Assembly (NCBI RefSeq): GCF_005518135.1
Contig: NZ_SULI01000024.1
Coordinates: forward strand, 1-44,819
Length of the DNA: 44,819 bases
DNA from: Shimia litoralis
GTDB taxonomy: Bacteria > Pseudomonadota > Alphaproteobacteria > Rhodobacterales > Rhodobacteraceae
Direction: 5' to 3'
Shown here: in pieces, positions 16,766-25,848 of the stretch
How positions within the stretch are numbered: position 1 is the stretch's first letter
How the letters are laid out: every line of letters starts with the position of its first letter
The notes under the pieces: model-generated
The model's input: only the letters and a program-made list of their open reading frames with translations
What the model was told of the DNA's origin: nothing
Databases searched by the model: none
Made by a program: the position numbers and the translations under genes

Positions 16766-17650
16766 TCAACGCGACAGATTTTCCGAAAATTGCACGACAT
16801 CGTTCCGAGTTGGAATGGCATCTGCCGTTCCATGGCGCGTCACCATCAAGGCGGCCGCATCGGCTGCAATATTTAGCGCTGTGGCCATCGTGTGCCCCGT
16901 ATCGATGAGCGCCAAGGCATATCCGGTATACGTATCCCCTGCGCCTGTTGTGTCGACAACATCGACTTTGGGGGCCTCGAAAAACTGGTTGGTCTGGTGT
17001 GTGTGATTGTTCCAGCGACTACCACGCGACCCCAAAGTCACTACGACATCCTCTACGCCCAACCGCGTCACGAGTTTTCCGGTTGCGGCCATAAGTTGTG
17101 CTGCTTCGACTTGGTTCAGAATGAGAAAATCAACGTATGGCAAAATCTCTTGGACGGCATCTGCACAAAAAGGGGCCGCAGCATAGGCGATCTTCATACC
17201 GTTGGTACGCGCGATATCTGCTGCAAAACACTGAAGCTCGGTTTCATTTTGCATTAACAGAATGTCGCCTTCCGTCGCCTCACAGAGTGCCTCTGTGACA
17301 ACGGATTTCTGTATCGCGAGGTTGGCGCCCGGCCACAGTATGATGGAATTTTCGCCTTGAGCGTCCACGGAAACAACCGCCTGAGCCGTCGAGGTGTCGA
17401 CAATCGCGACGTGCTGGGTATCAACGCCGTATGCGGTTAGGCGATCCTTGGCCCAAACACCATCATTCCCAATAGCGCCAATGTGAACAACCTGCGCGCC
17501 TGCGCGCGCGGCTGCCACAGACATATTCGCACCCTTGCCACCCAGGCCGCTTGCCATTTCAGTCGCGGCCAAGGTTTCACCTGGTTTTGGTAAATGCGGC
17601 ACCTGATAGAAAAAGTCCGCATTAATAGATCCGAGATTGTAGATCGTCAT
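16766..17650 (-). CDS. rbsK: Ribokinase (PfkB family)
   Basis: A 294-residue PfkB-family sugar kinase, predicted to phosphorylate ribose to ribose 5-phosphate with ATP. Diagnostic pieces are GGKGAN near residue 38 for the sugar site and DTTGAGDTYTGY near the C-terminus, where the GAGD motif supplies the catalytic aspartate. The length is normal for ribokinases (about 300). No ribose transporter or regulator is nearby, so the physiological substrate could be another pentose or nucleoside-derived sugar. It is downstream of, and co-oriented with, the malic enzyme gene with a 23-base gap, so read-through is possible. Confidence 0.85.
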   Translation of the reverse strand: MTIYNLGSINADFFYQVPHLPKPGETLAATEMASGLGGKGANMSVAAARAGAQVVHIGAIGNDGVWAKDRLTAYGVDTQHVAIVDTSTAQAVVSVDAQGENSIILWPGANLAIQKSVVTEALCEATEGDILLMQNETELQCFAADIARTNGMKIAYAAAPFCADAVQEILPYVDFLILNQVEAAQLMAATGKLVTRLGVEDVVVTLGSRGSRWNNHTHQTNQFFEAPKVDVVDTTGAGDTYTGYALALIDTGHTMATALNIAADAAALMVTRHGTADAIPTRNDVVQFSENLSR

Positions 17651-17673
17651 CCGACTTCAACCCTTCACAACGT

Positions 17674-19929
17674 CTATCCAACCTTACAGGCGGCCAAAAT
17701 TGCCATGTTCAAAATATCATTCGCCGTAGAGCCTGAGGAGCAAATTTGGATTGATTTGTCCACGCCGGACAAGATCGGGCCAATAACCGTTGCATCGCCC
17801 ATTTCCTGCATCAACTTAACAGAAATTGATGCCGAATGCCGTGCCGGAACCACCAAAATATTTGCAGGACCAGTAAGGCGTTGGAAAGGATAGTTTTCCT
17901 GTGCCTTGGTATTTAGGGCGACATCAACTGTCATCTCGCCTTCGTATTCAAAATCTACGCCACGCGCATCCAGTACTTTGGGCGCAAGGTGCATTTTCTC
18001 GGCACGTTCAGACACTGGGTATCCAAAGGTCGAGAAGCTGACAAACGCCACTCGCGGATCAAGTCCGATATGGCGCGCCACACCTGCTGCACGTTCAGCA
18101 ATATTCGCAAGGTCTTCTTCGTCAGGCCATTCGTGCACCAGCGTATCTGCAATCAAGACAATCCGGCCATTGTGCAAAATGGCGGTCACGCCAACTGCGC
18201 CGTGGTCAGCATCTGCATCAAACACGTGATTGATGAGCTGAAGAACATGAGCAGACTTGCGGGTCGCACCCGTGACAACAGCGTCACCATGCCCGTGTTG
18301 AAGCATGAGTGCCGCAAAGACATGCCGGTCACGCGCCGCAAGCTTGAACACATCGTGACGGTCAAAACCCTTACGTTGCAAGCGCGAGTATAGGAAATCA
18401 GTATACTGTTCGAGATATCGCGTATTCTTCGCATTCACGACTTCGATCTCGCGCACAGCATCTCCAAGGCCGGCGGCCTCAAGCTTTTCTTTGACGTCAG
18501 CTTCACGGCCAACCACAAGCGCCTTACCAAAACCGCCGCGCTGATATGAAACCGCGGCCCGAAGAACACGAGGATCATCCCCCTCGGCAAAAATCATACG
18601 GGCCTGTGCGTTCCGCGCACGTGCGTTTAGGCTTCGCAAAATCGAGGCCGTTGGATCCATCCGCGATTTGAGGTTTTCCTGATACCCATCCACATCAATG
18701 ATTGGGCGACGCGCAACACCTGTATCCATGCCAGCTCGGGCGACTGCAGGAGGAATTCGATAGATCAGGCGTGGATCAAATGGAGTGGGGATAATGTAGT
18801 CACGCCCAAATGACAGCTTGCGACCATACGCCATGGCAACCTCGTCTGGCACGTCTTCGCGCGCCAACTCTGCCAATGCCTCTGCACATGCAATCTTCAT
18901 ATCATCATTGATTGCTCGGGCGTGGATATCAAGCGCACCGCGGAACAAGTACGGAAATCCCAGAACGTTGTTAACTTGGTTTGGATAATCGGAACGACCG
19001 GTCGCCACGATTGCATCTGCGCGTACTGCGTGCGCTTCTTCTGGAGTAATCTCTGGATCAGGGTTCGCCATCGCAAAAATGACCGGATCGTCCGCCATCG
19101 ACGCAACCATATCGGTTGTCACGGCGCCCTTTGCGGACACGCCCAAGAATACGTCCGCACCACGCATGGCATCTTGGAGGGTTCGCAGGTCAGTATTCGC
19201 AGCATGCGCCGATTTCCATTGGTTCATACCTTCGGTACGACCCTGATAAATCACGCCCTTGGTGTCACACATGATGCAATTGTCATGCTTGGCACCCATG
19301 GTTTTTAGAAGTTCAAGACATGCGATACCAGCAGCCCCCGCACCATTCAAAACGATGCGGCAGTCTTCGATCTTTTTGCCTGAAATATACAAGGCGTTGA
19401 TCAGACCAGCCGCACAGATAACCGCTGTGCCGTGCTGATCATCGTGAAACACCGGAATGTCCATTTCTTCCTTGAGCCGTTGCTCAATGATGAAACACTC
19501 TGGCGCTTTAATGTCTTCAAGATTGATGCCGCCAAACGTCGGCCCCATCAATTTGACGGCTTGGCAAAAAGCATCAGGGTCTTCTGTATCCAACTCGATA
19601 TCGATCGAGTTCACATCCGCAAACCGCTTAAACAGTACTGCCTTGCCTTCCATCACGGGTTTGGACCCAAGCGCGCCTAAATTGCCCAACCCCAAAACCG
19701 CTGTCCCGTTTGAAATCACCGCAACGAGATTGCCCTTGTTCGTGTAATCATAGGCCAGAGCCGGGTTTTCGGCGATTGCTTCGCAGGGTACAGCAACACC
19801 AGGCGAATACGCCAGCGACAGGTCGCGCTGAGTTGTCATGGGCACGGTTGCCTTGATCTCGAACTTGCCCGGAGTGGGGTCAAGGTGGAAGGCCAGCGCC
19901 TCTTCAGCGGTCACTTTTGTCTTTGACAT
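17674..19929 (-). CDS. maeB: NADP-dependent malic enzyme with phosphotransacetylase-like domain
   Basis: A 751-residue MaeB-type malic enzyme, converting malate to pyruvate and CO2 with NADP+. The N-terminal half holds the malic domain (SPGVAVPCEAI; FHDDQHGTA metal/substrate region) and the nucleotide-binding NGAGAAGIACLELL. The C-terminal half, from about residue 430 (ARMIFAEGDDPRVLRAA), is the phosphotransacetylase-like domain thought to sense acetyl-CoA rather than catalyse. Length matches this fusion class, which is usual in alphaproteobacteria. AAGGAAA lies 6-7 bases before the ATG. Divergent from mutS; regulation is not visible. Confidence 0.93.
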   Translation of the reverse strand: MSKTKVTAEEALAFHLDPTPGKFEIKATVPMTTQRDLSLAYSPGVAVPCEAIAENPALAYDYTNKGNLVAVISNGTAVLGLGNLGALGSKPVMEGKAVLFKRFADVNSIDIELDTEDPDAFCQAVKLMGPTFGGINLEDIKAPECFIIEQRLKEEMDIPVFHDDQHGTAVICAAGLINALYISGKKIEDCRIVLNGAGAAGIACLELLKTMGAKHDNCIMCDTKGVIYQGRTEGMNQWKSAHAANTDLRTLQDAMRGADVFLGVSAKGAVTTDMVASMADDPVIFAMANPDPEITPEEAHAVRADAIVATGRSDYPNQVNNVLGFPYLFRGALDIHARAINDDMKIACAEALAELAREDVPDEVAMAYGRKLSFGRDYIIPTPFDPRLIYRIPPAVARAGMDTGVARRPIIDVDGYQENLKSRMDPTASILRSLNARARNAQARMIFAEGDDPRVLRAAVSYQRGGFGKALVVGREADVKEKLEAAGLGDAVREIEVVNAKNTRYLEQYTDFLYSRLQRKGFDRHDVFKLAARDRHVFAALMLQHGHGDAVVTGATRKSAHVLQLINHVFDADADHGAVGVTAILHNGRIVLIADTLVHEWPDEEDLANIAERAAGVARHIGLDPRVAFVSFSTFGYPVSERAEKMHLAPKVLDARGVDFEYEGEMTVDVALNTKAQENYPFQRLTGPANILVVPARHSASISVKLMQEMGDATVIGPILSGVDKSIQICSSGSTANDILNMAILAACKVG

Positions 19930-20060
19930 TACTTATTTCCTTCGGATGCCGTCTCAGCCTCTTAACGCAGGTCGCGGAATGTCTCAACCAAAAGCACTTT
20001 CGCCTTTCGCCATAGTATCAGGGTTTGTTAAGTCTTAGGCCTGATATGGGGGAATTTCAG

Positions 20061-22712
20061 GTGAGCGCTAGCAAAACAGCCGTCACGCCAATGATGGCTC
20101 AGTACCACGAAATCAAAGCCGAACATCCGGACGCTTTGCTCTTTTACCGGATGGGCGATTTTTACGAGATGTTTTTTGACGACGCCGTCGCTGCATCCGC
20201 AGCTTTGGATATTGCCCTGACGAAACGCGGCAAACACGAAGGTGGCGAAATCCCTATGTGTGGTGTGCCCCACCATGCCGCCGAAGGGTATTTTTTGACG
20301 CTCATTCGAAAAGGGTTTCGCGTCGCTGTCTGTGAACAGATGGAAAGCCCCGCTGAAGCCAAAAAACGTGGCTATAAGGCCGTCGTAAGACGAGAGGTCG
20401 TGCGGCTTGTCACGCCGGGCACATTGACCGAAGACAGCCTGCTGGATGCACGCCGCCATAACTTTTTGGCAGCTTACGCGGTAGTGCGCGATCAGGCCGC
20501 ATTGGCGTGGACTGATATTTCTACAGGCACGCTTCACGTAATGCCGATGTCTCCGGTTCGGCTGTCCCCGGAACTTGCCAGATTGGCACCGTCAGAATTG
20601 CTTGTTGCGGAGGGGTCAGAGGCCTCTCTCTCCGAAGCCGCCGCAGATATGCACGTTCCCCTCACTCCGATATCGCGAGGATCTTTTGATTCAACGTCTT
20701 CAGAACAACGCATCGCAGCATTGTTCAAGACATCCTCGCTAGAGGCCTTTGGCAGCTTTTCTCGACCTGAAATCGGCGCTTTGGGAGCATTGGTCGATTA
20801 TCTAGAGCTTACCCAAAAGGGCAAACTGCCACTGCTCCAACCGCCAGTACGCGAAGCCACGCAGAGCGTTATGCAAATCGACGCTGCCACCCGTAGAAAT
20901 CTAGAGCTGACGCATGCACTGTCTGGCGGTCGCGCCGGATCGTTACTGGCGACAATTGATAAAACCCTCACATCTGGCGGGGCCCGCCTGCTCGAGCGTC
21001 GATTGTCATCACCTTCCCTGCATTTGACTACGGTCCAAGCGCGGTTAGAGGCTGTGTCCCTTTTTGTGAATGATCGACCACTGTCACAGACCTTGCGTGA
21101 TGCGCTACGCAAAGTTCCTGACCTTGATCGTGCTTTGTCGCGTTTGGCACTAGATCGTGGAGGCCCCCGTGATCTGGCATCCATCAGAAATGGTTTGGGT
21201 CAATCACAAGACATCCTCACCTTGCTGGGCGCATCATCGTTGCCCAAAGTTCTGTCCGATGCGTCCAGCAGCCTTGAGGGGCATGATCCCTTGTTGCATT
21301 TGCTAGAGGATGCGCTGGTCGCTGATCCGCCTCTGCTTGCGCGCGACGGGGGTTTCATTGCCCCCGGATATGACGCCGACCTGGACGAAAGCCGGCAGCT
21401 TCGTGACGAGGGCCGAAGCGTCATCGCATCGATGCAGGCCCAGTATGCCGAAATGACGGGGATCGGTTCACTCAAGATCAAGCATAACAACGTGCTGGGA
21501 TATTTCATCGAGACCACAGCGACACATGCCGACAAAATGCTTTCGGCACCGCTCTCCGAAACATTCATCCATCGCCAAACAACCGCCAACCAAGTCCGCT
21601 TTACCACGGTTGAGTTGTCGGAAATGGAAACCAAGATCCTGAATGCGCGCAACAATGCACTCGAGATCGAAAAGAGGCTCTATTCCAGCATAAGACAAGT
21701 AATTCTCGATCAGTCAGCCAAAATCGCAAACACTGCATCAGGACTGGCAGAGCTTGATCTAAGTTCCGCACTTGCAGAAATCGCCGTTGATGAAAACTGG
21801 TGTCGACCGGATATCAATGAAGCCCGAGATTTCCATATCGAACGAGGTCGCCACCCAGTTGTCGAGGCCGCGTTGCGCAAACAAAACGGCGCGCCTTTCG
21901 TCGCAAATGATTGTGATTTGTCAGGTGGGGATAAGGCAAGCCTTTGGTTGCTGACCGGACCAAACATGGCTGGTAAATCCACATTTCTGCGCCAGAATGC
22001 CTTGATCGCGCTGCTCGCCCAAATGGGAAGCTTCGTTCCAGCCGCCAAGGCACGGATCGGGATGGTGAGCCAGTTGTTTAGCCGCGTCGGTGCATCCGAT
22101 GACCTCGCACGCGGGCGTTCAACCTTTATGGTCGAGATGGTAGAAACCGCCGCAATTCTGAACCAAGCAGACGACAGAGCACTTGTTATCTTAGACGAAA
22201 TCGGGCGCGGCACCGCCACCTATGATGGCTTGTCAATTGCCTGGGCGACGCTCGAGCATCTGCACGATGTCAACAAATCGCGCGCTTTGTTTGCCACCCA
22301 CTATCACGAAATGGCGGCACTTTCGAACAAGCTTGATGGGGTCGAAAACGCCACAGTTACGGTCAAAGAGTGGGATGGTGAGGTCATTTTTCTGCACGAG
22401 GTAAAGCAAGGTGCCGCCGATCGCAGTTATGGCGTTCAGGTCGCCCAACTTGCCGGATTGCCTCCTGCGGTGGTCCAGCGCGCACGGGTTGTGTTGGACA
22501 CCCTTGAGAAGGGCGAGAGAGATGGCGCACCGCAAAAGGCGCTGATTGATGACCTGCCTCTTTTTGCGGCAACTCCTGCCGCCGTGCCCGCACAAAAACA
22601 AGGACCGTCCGAGTTAGAGACCATGCTGGACGATATTCATCCTGATGACCTAAGCCCAAGAGAGGCGCTTCAACTCATTTATGAGCTCAAGAACAAGCGC
22701 ATCGCCAAATAG
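20061..22712 (+). CDS. mutS: DNA mismatch repair protein MutS
   Basis: MutS recognises base mismatches and small loops and starts repair with MutL. The mismatch-stacking F34-Y35-E36 (in GDFYEMFF) is in the N-terminal domain; the C-terminal ATPase has Walker A GPNMAGKST near residues 633-641, VGASDDLARGRSTFMVEM, and Walker B LVILDEIGRGTATYDG. Length from this GTG is 883 residues, normal for bacteria. GTG at 20061 is favoured because a G-rich GGGGGA lies about 8 bases upstream; ATG at 20046 is a close alternative adding five residues. It is monocistronic between the malic enzyme and the convergent grpE. Confidence 0.95.
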   Translation: MSASKTAVTPMMAQYHEIKAEHPDALLFYRMGDFYEMFFDDAVAASAALDIALTKRGKHEGGEIPMCGVPHHAAEGYFLTLIRKGFRVAVCEQMESPAEAKKRGYKAVVRREVVRLVTPGTLTEDSLLDARRHNFLAAYAVVRDQAALAWTDISTGTLHVMPMSPVRLSPELARLAPSELLVAEGSEASLSEAAADMHVPLTPISRGSFDSTSSEQRIAALFKTSSLEAFGSFSRPEIGALGALVDYLELTQKGKLPLLQPPVREATQSVMQIDAATRRNLELTHALSGGRAGSLLATIDKTLTSGGARLLERRLSSPSLHLTTVQARLEAVSLFVNDRPLSQTLRDALRKVPDLDRALSRLALDRGGPRDLASIRNGLGQSQDILTLLGASSLPKVLSDASSSLEGHDPLLHLLEDALVADPPLLARDGGFIAPGYDADLDESRQLRDEGRSVIASMQAQYAEMTGIGSLKIKHNNVLGYFIETTATHADKMLSAPLSETFIHRQTTANQVRFTTVELSEMETKILNARNNALEIEKRLYSSIRQVILDQSAKIANTASGLAELDLSSALAEIAVDENWCRPDINEARDFHIERGRHPVVEAALRKQNGAPFVANDCDLSGGDKASLWLLTGPNMAGKSTFLRQNALIALLAQMGSFVPAAKARIGMVSQLFSRVGASDDLARGRSTFMVEMVETAAILNQADDRALVILDEIGRGTATYDGLSIAWATLEHLHDVNKSRALFATHYHEMAALSNKLDGVENATVTVKEWDGEVIFLHEVKQGAADRSYGVQVAQLAGLPPAVVQRARVVLDTLEKGERDGAPQKALIDDLPLFAATPAAVPAQKQGPSELETMLDDIHPDDLSPREALQLIYELKNKRIAK

Positions 22713-22745
22713 AAAAAGGGCGCCATATCCTCAGACATGGCACCC
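22713..22745 (-). terminator. Intrinsic terminator of hrcA-grpE
   Basis: Read on the minus strand, GGGTGCCAT (22745-22737) pairs with ATGGCGCCC (22726-22718) with one mismatch and is followed directly by TTTTTCT. This is a typical Rho-independent terminator for the leftward hrcA-grpE transcript. It lies just beyond the convergent mutS stop. Confidence 0.75.
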
Positions 22746-22776
22746 CTCGCGTTATCTTATCAATTCAAAACTGAAC

Positions 22777-23337
22777 TCAGCCCGGGTTGGAAGAAACCCC
22801 GACCTGTGCTGGGCGCAACAGGCGATCATGCAGGAAAAAGCCTTCTGCTGAGACCTGAATGATTTCACCGGATTTTGTGCCGGGAACAGGCGCCTCGAAC
22901 ATTGCCTCGTGCATTTTGGGATCAAACTTATCACCCACTTTGGGCGATACAATTTCGATGCCGTGCTTTTTGAACACACTCAGCAGCTCACGCATTGTCA
23001 GCTCAATACCCTCAAGCAACGCCGGAACCGCTTCTCGTTGTTCGTCGGTGATTGTATCGAGCGCTCGCTTTAGGTTGTCGTGCACCGGAAGCATATCGCG
23101 CGACAGCTTGGCCCCGCCGTATTGTTCAGCGTCACGGCGCGCCTTTTCACCGCGTTTGCGTGCATTCTCGGCGTCTGCCAATGCTCGCATAAACTTGTCT
23201 TTGAATGCGTCTCTTTCGGCCCGCAGAGAATCCACCTCTATCGCGGCATCATCCATTTCGGCCATATCATCTGCAAACACCTCAGCTTCCGCTTCTGCGA
23301 GGTCATCCAGGAAATCGTTTTCTTTGCGCTCAGCCAT
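22777..23337 (-). CDS. grpE: Nucleotide exchange factor GrpE
   Basis: GrpE releases ADP from the chaperone DnaK. The 186-residue protein has an acidic N-terminus, a long coiled-coil region (about residues 35-75, with LRAERDAFKDKFMRALADAENARKR), and the C-terminal beta domain with KVGDKFDPKMHEAM and GEIIQVSAEGFFLHDRLLRPAQV, which is the family signature. It lies 9 bases after hrcA on the same strand, so the two form a heat-shock operon ended by the terminator at 22713-22745. dnaK and dnaJ are not in the window. Confidence 0.95.
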   Translation of the reverse strand: MAERKENDFLDDLAEAEAEVFADDMAEMDDAAIEVDSLRAERDAFKDKFMRALADAENARKRGEKARRDAEQYGGAKLSRDMLPVHDNLKRALDTITDEQREAVPALLEGIELTMRELLSVFKKHGIEIVSPKVGDKFDPKMHEAMFEAPVPGTKSGEIIQVSAEGFFLHDRLLRPAQVGVSSNPG

Positions 23338-23346
23338 TTTTCACCT

Positions 23347-24411
23347 TTAACCCCGGTCCGAGATCAACTTCCCGACCAGCTGTGCCGTATAATCTACAAT
23401 CGGCACGATACGTCCATAGTTCAAGCGCTTGGGTCCGATGACACCAACTGCGCCTACAATTTTTCGATCAGCGTTCATATAAGGGGAAACGACCAAAGAG
23501 GAACCCGAAAGTGAGAAAAGTTTGTTCTCAGAGCCAATAAAAATGCGAACTCCGTCGCCTTCCTCGGCAAGTTCCAGAAATTCAGCGATATCTCGCTTGC
23601 GTTCTAGGTCATCAAACAACGACCGAATCCGCTCCAGATCGTGCTCTTCCTCTTCTGTGCCGAGCAAATTTGAACGCCCCCGCACGATCAAACGCTCATG
23701 CCGCTCACCTTCGTCAGCCCATAGCGCTAGGCCGTTTTCAACCATGTCCCGGGCCAAGACGTCAATTTCCTGACGCCGACGCCCGATCTCTTCGGCGATT
23801 ACCGTGTGCAAGTCACTCAGCGTCCGACCTTCGATCAAAGAGTTTAGAAAGTTCGCTGCCTCTCGCATCGAACTTGGCGTCTGTCCCGCCGGCGGCGAGA
23901 ACAATCTGTTTTCAACGTGCCCATCCGCAAACACCAATACGACAAGCGCACGATCTATTCCCAGACTTACAAACTCAATATGTTTGATCGGCGCTTCGTG
24001 TTTAGGCGCCAAAACCAACGACGCCCCATGCGTAACCCCGGATAAAGCCGCGCCAACACGATCCAGCATCCCGCTAACATCCGCAGAGGCATCCCCCATC
24101 GTGGCATCGATTTTTTCACGATCTTTGACGTTCAAATCGCTGACCTCTAGCAAGCCATCGACAAACATACGCAACCCCTGTTGAGTGGGAATTCGTCCAG
24201 CGCTCACGTGGGGACTATCTAGCAATCCCAAATACTCAAGATCTTGCATTACATTTCGGATGGTCGCCGCACTGACTTGCTCTGTCAGCGTCCGCGTAAG
24301 TGTCCTTGAGCCAACGGGGCCGCCTGTTTCGAGATAACCTTCAACCACGCGCCGAAAGACCTCTCGCGAGCGATCGTTCATCTCTTCAAGAATTTTGCTA
24401 CTGTCGGTCAT
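23347..24411 (-). CDS. hrcA: Heat-inducible transcriptional repressor HrcA
   Basis: HrcA represses chaperone operons by binding CIRCE elements. The 354-residue protein has the N-terminal winged helix region (LEEMNDRSREVFRRVVEGY, then PVGSRTLTRTL and SAATIRNVMQDLEYLGLL) and the central region VSAGRIPTQQGLRMFVDGLL, all standard. The ATG at 24411 is chosen; the frame continues upstream to 24435 without similarity. I did not find a CIRCE inverted repeat upstream, so this operon may rely on a sigma-factor-driven promoter, while HrcA targets such as groESL lie elsewhere. Divergent from rph. Confidence 0.93.
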   Translation of the reverse strand: MTDSSKILEEMNDRSREVFRRVVEGYLETGGPVGSRTLTRTLTEQVSAATIRNVMQDLEYLGLLDSPHVSAGRIPTQQGLRMFVDGLLEVSDLNVKDREKIDATMGDASADVSGMLDRVGAALSGVTHGASLVLAPKHEAPIKHIEFVSLGIDRALVVLVFADGHVENRLFSPPAGQTPSSMREAANFLNSLIEGRTLSDLHTVIAEEIGRRRQEIDVLARDMVENGLALWADEGERHERLIVRGRSNLLGTEEEEHDLERIRSLFDDLERKRDIAEFLELAEEGDGVRIFIGSENKLFSLSGSSLVVSPYMNADRKIVGAVGVIGPKRLNYGRIVPIVDYTAQLVGKLISDRG

Positions 24412-24434
24412 GATATGCCTTTGCCACTTTTGCA

Positions 24435-24462
24435 ATTAAAGTGGGTTGGACCGAAAGGTCAA
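24435..24462 (-). promoter_or_regulatory. Candidate sigma-70-type promoter for hrcA-grpE
   Basis: On the minus strand TTGACC (-35 like, 24462-24457) and TTTAAT (-10 like, 24440-24435) are separated by 16 bases, 24 bases upstream of the hrcA start. Both boxes are close to consensus. This is a sequence match only. Confidence 0.4.
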
Positions 24463-24526
24463 TCGGGGTTGCACTCTTGCAGCGGCGCCTTGTATCCCCT
24501 TGCCCAAGCAAAAAAGGAAATTCACC

Positions 24527-25240
24527 ATGCGCCCTTCTGGAAGACAACTTAATGAAATGCGTCCGGCTTCGATTGAAATCGACGTAACAAAACATGCAGA
24601 AGGTTCTTGCATGATCAAGATGGGTGACACCCATGTATTGTGTACAGCTTCGCTTGAATCCCGGGTTCCACCATTCATCAAGGGCTCGGGCCTAGGCTGG
24701 GTTACAGCCGAATATGGCATGCTGCCGCGCTCTACTTCATCTCGGATGCGCCGCGAAGCTGCTGCAGGTAAACAAGGCGGCCGTACAGTCGAAATCCAGC
24801 GTCTAATTGGCCGGTCGTTGCGCGCTGGTGTGGATCGCGTTGCCTTGGGCGAACGCCAAATCACAGTAGACTGCGATGTCATTCAGGCCGATGGCGGCAC
24901 ACGATGTGCGTCCATTACCGGTGGTTGGGTCGCACTACGTCTCGCGGTAAACAAGCTAATCAAGGCTGGCGATATTGTAACAGATCCGCTGATCTCTCCC
25001 GTCGCAGCTGTGTCTTGTGGCATCTACGCGGGACAACCGGTGCTTGATCTTGATTATCCCGAAGATTCCGAAGCAGGCGTCGATGGCAACTTTATTATGC
25101 TTGGAAACAAGCAGCAGATCGAAGTGCAAATGTCAGCCGAGGGCTCTACATTTTCTCGTGCTCAGATGAATGAACTCCTTGATCTTGCGGAAAAAGGTGT
25201 TGACGAGCTTGTCGCACTTCAATTGGCAGCCACGGCGTGA
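24527..25240 (+). CDS. rph: Ribonuclease PH
   Basis: RNase PH trims the 3' ends of tRNA precursors by phosphorolysis. The 237-residue protein begins [16 protein letters not shown] and contains [28 protein letters not shown], and RRREAA-type basic region [14 protein letters not shown], followed by [10 protein letters not shown] and [14 protein letters not shown], all core family motifs. AAAAAGGAAA is an evident ribosome-binding site ahead of the ATG at 24527. It starts a four-gene rightward operon (rph-rdgB-hemW-DUF454), with its TGA overlapping the rdgB start. Normal length and no odd features. Confidence 0.96.
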   Translation: MRPSGRQLNEMRPASIEIDVTKHAEGSCMIKMGDTHVLCTASLESRVPPFIKGSGLGWVTAEYGMLPRSTSSRMRREAAAGKQGGRTVEIQRLIGRSLRAGVDRVALGERQITVDCDVIQADGGTRCASITGGWVALRLAVNKLIKAGDIVTDPLISPVAAVSCGIYAGQPVLDLDYPEDSEAGVDGNFIMLGNKQQIEVQMSAEGSTFSRAQMNELLDLAEKGVDELVALQLAATA

Positions 25241-25848
25241 TGCGCAAGTTTTCAGGCGATCGCTTGCTTGTCGCGACACATAACGCTGGCAAGCTAGAAG
25301 AGATCAAGCGACTGCTGGAACCCTTTGGGGTTTCAGTGGTCGGCGCCGCCGAAATGAACCTTCCCGAACCTGAAGAAACCGAGACCACGTTTGTCGGAAA
25401 CGCCCGCATCAAGGCCCACGCCGCAAGCAAGGCAACTGGGCTTCCTGCACTTTCAGACGATAGCGGTATTGAAGTTGACGCATTAGATGGGGCGCCCGGC
25501 GTCTATACTGCGGACTGGGCTGAAACCGGCAATGGCCGTGACTTTGTTATGGCTATGACGCGGACACACACCGAGCTCGAGGCCATCAACGCCCCGTTTC
25601 CCCGCACCGCCCGTTTTTGCTCAACGTTGGTACTGGCGTGGCCCGATGGCCATGACGAGGTCTTTCCCGGCAAAATAGAAGGCCAAGTGGTTTGGCCCAT
25701 GCGCGGCCCCGAAGGACACGGATACGATCCGGTATTTCAGCCAAACGGGTACAACATCACATTCGGTGAAATGGAATTCAAAGAAAAGAACCGCATCAGC
25801 CATCGCGCCGATGCCTTTCGCAAGCTGGTAGATGGGTGCTTTGGTTGA
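25240..25848 (+). CDS. rdgB: RdgB/HAM1 family XTP/dITP pyrophosphatase
   Basis: Hydrolyses non-canonical purine triphosphates (dITP, XTP) to monophosphates, keeping them out of nucleic acid. The 202-residue protein has the family N-terminus LLVATHNAGKLEEI, LPALSDDSGIEVDALDGAPGV with the metal-binding acidic cluster, and GPEGHGYDPVFQPNGYN and AEMEFKEKNRISHRADAF-like C-terminal motifs (here MEFKEKNRISHRADAF). The ATG at 25240 overlaps the rph TGA by one base; a GTG at 25237 is in frame directly upstream. Its 3' end overlaps the next gene by 17 bases. Confidence 0.95.
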   Translation: MRKFSGDRLLVATHNAGKLEEIKRLLEPFGVSVVGAAEMNLPEPEETETTFVGNARIKAHAASKATGLPALSDDSGIEVDALDGAPGVYTADWAETGNGRDFVMAMTRTHTELEAINAPFPRTARFCSTLVLAWPDGHDEVFPGKIEGQVVWPMRGPEGHGYDPVFQPNGYNITFGEMEFKEKNRISHRADAFRKLVDGCFG

